From the NCBI GenBank assembly GCA_003454835.1, contig DMTA01000137.1, positions 1-6,092 of the forward strand: a stretch of 6,092 nt of DNA, in the 5' to 3' direction. The notes below the pieces were generated by a model. That model searched no databases, was not told the DNA's origin, and saw only the letters and a list, made by a program, of their open reading frames with translations. The position numbers were made by a program, and so were the translations under genes. This document shows positions 5,322 to 6,092 of this stretch, piece after piece. The DNA comes from Achromobacter sp. Lineage in GTDB: Bacteria > Pseudomonadota > Gammaproteobacteria > Burkholderiales > Burkholderiaceae_B. Positions within the stretch are counted from its first letter, which is position 1. The number at the start of each line of letters is the position of its first letter.

Positions 5322-6092
5322 ATGTCCACTCAAGTCCTTGCGCGCTGGGAGCCGGATAATCCCGGCTTCTGGAAACAGACCGGCGCGCGCGTCGCCAACC
5401 GCAATCTGTGGATCTCGATCCCGGCGCTGATGCTGGCGTTCAGCATCTGGATGCTGTGGAGCGTGGTCGTGGTCAACCTGGACCGCGCCGGCTTCATGCT
5501 GTCCAAGAACCAGCTGTTCTGGCTGACGGCGCTGCCCGCGCTGTCGGGCGCCACGTTGCGCATCTTCTACTCGTTCCTCGTGCCTGTCTTCGGCGGGCGC
5601 AAGTGGACCGCCATCTCCACCGCTTCGCTGCTGATTCCGGCGCTGGGCATGGGCTTCGCGCTGCGCGACCCCACAACCTCTTTCCCCACGCTCTTGATCC
5701 TGGCGCTGCTGTGCGGCCTGGGCGGCGGCAACTTCAGCTCCAGCATGGCCAACATCAGCTTCTTCTTTCCCAAGGAAAAGAAGGGTCTGGCCACGGGCCT
5801 GAACGCCGGCATCGGCAACCTGGGCGTGTCGCTGGTGCAGTTCGTCGTGCCGGTCGTCATCACGATGGGCGTCTTCGGCGTCGCTGGCGGCGAACCCCAG
5901 GTCATCAACGCCAATGGCACGCAGCAGAACCTGTGGCTGCAGAACGCCGGCTTCATCTGGGTGATCCCCATCGCGCTGGCGTCCATCGCCGCGTGGTTCG
6001 GCATGAACGACATCGCCGACGCGCGCGCCTCGTTCGCCGATCAGGCCGTCATCTTCAAGCGTAAGCACAACTGGCTGATGTGCTGGCTGTAC
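5322..6092 (+). CDS. narK2: Nitrate/nitrite transporter, NarK/NarU type II (NarK2), N-terminal 257 residues; runs off the right edge
   Basis: The frame is open from ATG 5322 to the end of the window. It begins MSTQVLARWEPDNPGFWKQT and follows E. coli NarK closely by recall: 'ARVANRNLWISIPALMLAFS' (22-41), 'LTALPALSGATLRIFYSFLV' (68-87) with R80 at the place of NarK R89, 'LLCGLGGGNFSSSMANISFF' (129-148), 'PKEKKGLATGLNAGIGNLGV' (150-169) containing the nitrate signature, and 'AAWFGMNDIADARASF' (223-238). Family length is about 460-470, so a little over half is seen; the second signature and TM8 arginine lie outside. Type II proteins mainly exchange nitrate for nitrite across the inner membrane. 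The start is 26 bp after the narK1 stop with GAGAGAA upstream, indicating one operon. In many betaproteobacteria narGHJI follows this pair; that is expected here but not visible. Confidence 0.95.
   Translation, partial: MSTQVLARWEPDNPGFWKQTGARVANRNLWISIPALMLAFSIWMLWSVVVVNLDRAGFMLSKNQLFWLTALPALSGATLRIFYSFLVPVFGGRKWTAISTASLLIPALGMGFALRDPTTSFPTLLILALLCGLGGGNFSSSMANISFFFPKEKKGLATGLNAGIGNLGVSLVQFVVPVVITMGVFGVAGGEPQVINANGTQQNLWLQNAGFIWVIPIALASIAAWFGMNDIADARASFADQAVIFKRKHNWLMCWLY

Noticed and set aside
4923..6068. 381-residue minus-strand frame across the narK1/narK2 boundary
   Set aside because: Same shadow composition, and it spans two real genes and their intergenic gap.

Overview
The window is GC-rich (AT-rich only in the intergenic regions) and densely coded. 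It looks like a betaproteobacterium of the Alcaligenaceae type (Achromobacter/Bordetella-like). That guess rests on base composition, long spurious antisense frames, and the nnrS <> narK1-narK2 arrangement; no rRNA or marker gene is present to fix the taxon.

Left part (1-1540), minus strand. A lactonase-family beta-propeller gene runs off the left edge; only its first 140 residues are here. Upstream of it is an odd 305-residue frame whose N-terminal ~135 residues are the start of an RND/HlyD-type efflux adaptor. Its C-terminal ~168 residues are the end of a GntR regulator (last part of the DNA-binding wing plus the FCD ligand domain). The join is in frame near 975-990 and looks like the scar of a deletion. 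A hairpin with a short T-tract touches its stop codon, and the lactonase start follows 50 bp later. An AT-rich divergent intergenic region (1389-1540) carries a Fur-like palindrome.

Middle (1541-2542), plus strand. A 317-residue acidic, largely helical cytoplasmic protein of unproven function resembles, from memory, a group of J-protein-like chaperones but has no HPD motif. Its stop codon lies in the first of four tandem 14-bp repeats, which fill the gap up to the convergent nnrS stop.

Right part (2543-6092), nitrogen-oxide metabolism. nnrS (minus, 416 aa, NO-stress membrane protein) is divergent from narK1 (plus, 419 aa, type I nitrate transporter). narK1 is followed after 26 bp by narK2 (plus, first 257 residues, NarK/NarU-type nitrate/nitrite transporter), which runs off the right edge. 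The 242-bp nnrS/narK1 intergenic region holds a very good NsrR-like operator (3835-3857), an FNR/Dnr-like box (3891-3904), and a 9-bp hairpin just before narK1. The likely logic is that narK1-narK2 bring in nitrate and exchange nitrite for a respiratory nitrate reductase expected beyond the right edge, while nnrS is induced when NO removes NsrR. No mobile element, CRISPR array, tRNA or rRNA was seen, and no gene-free stretch exceeds 300 bases.
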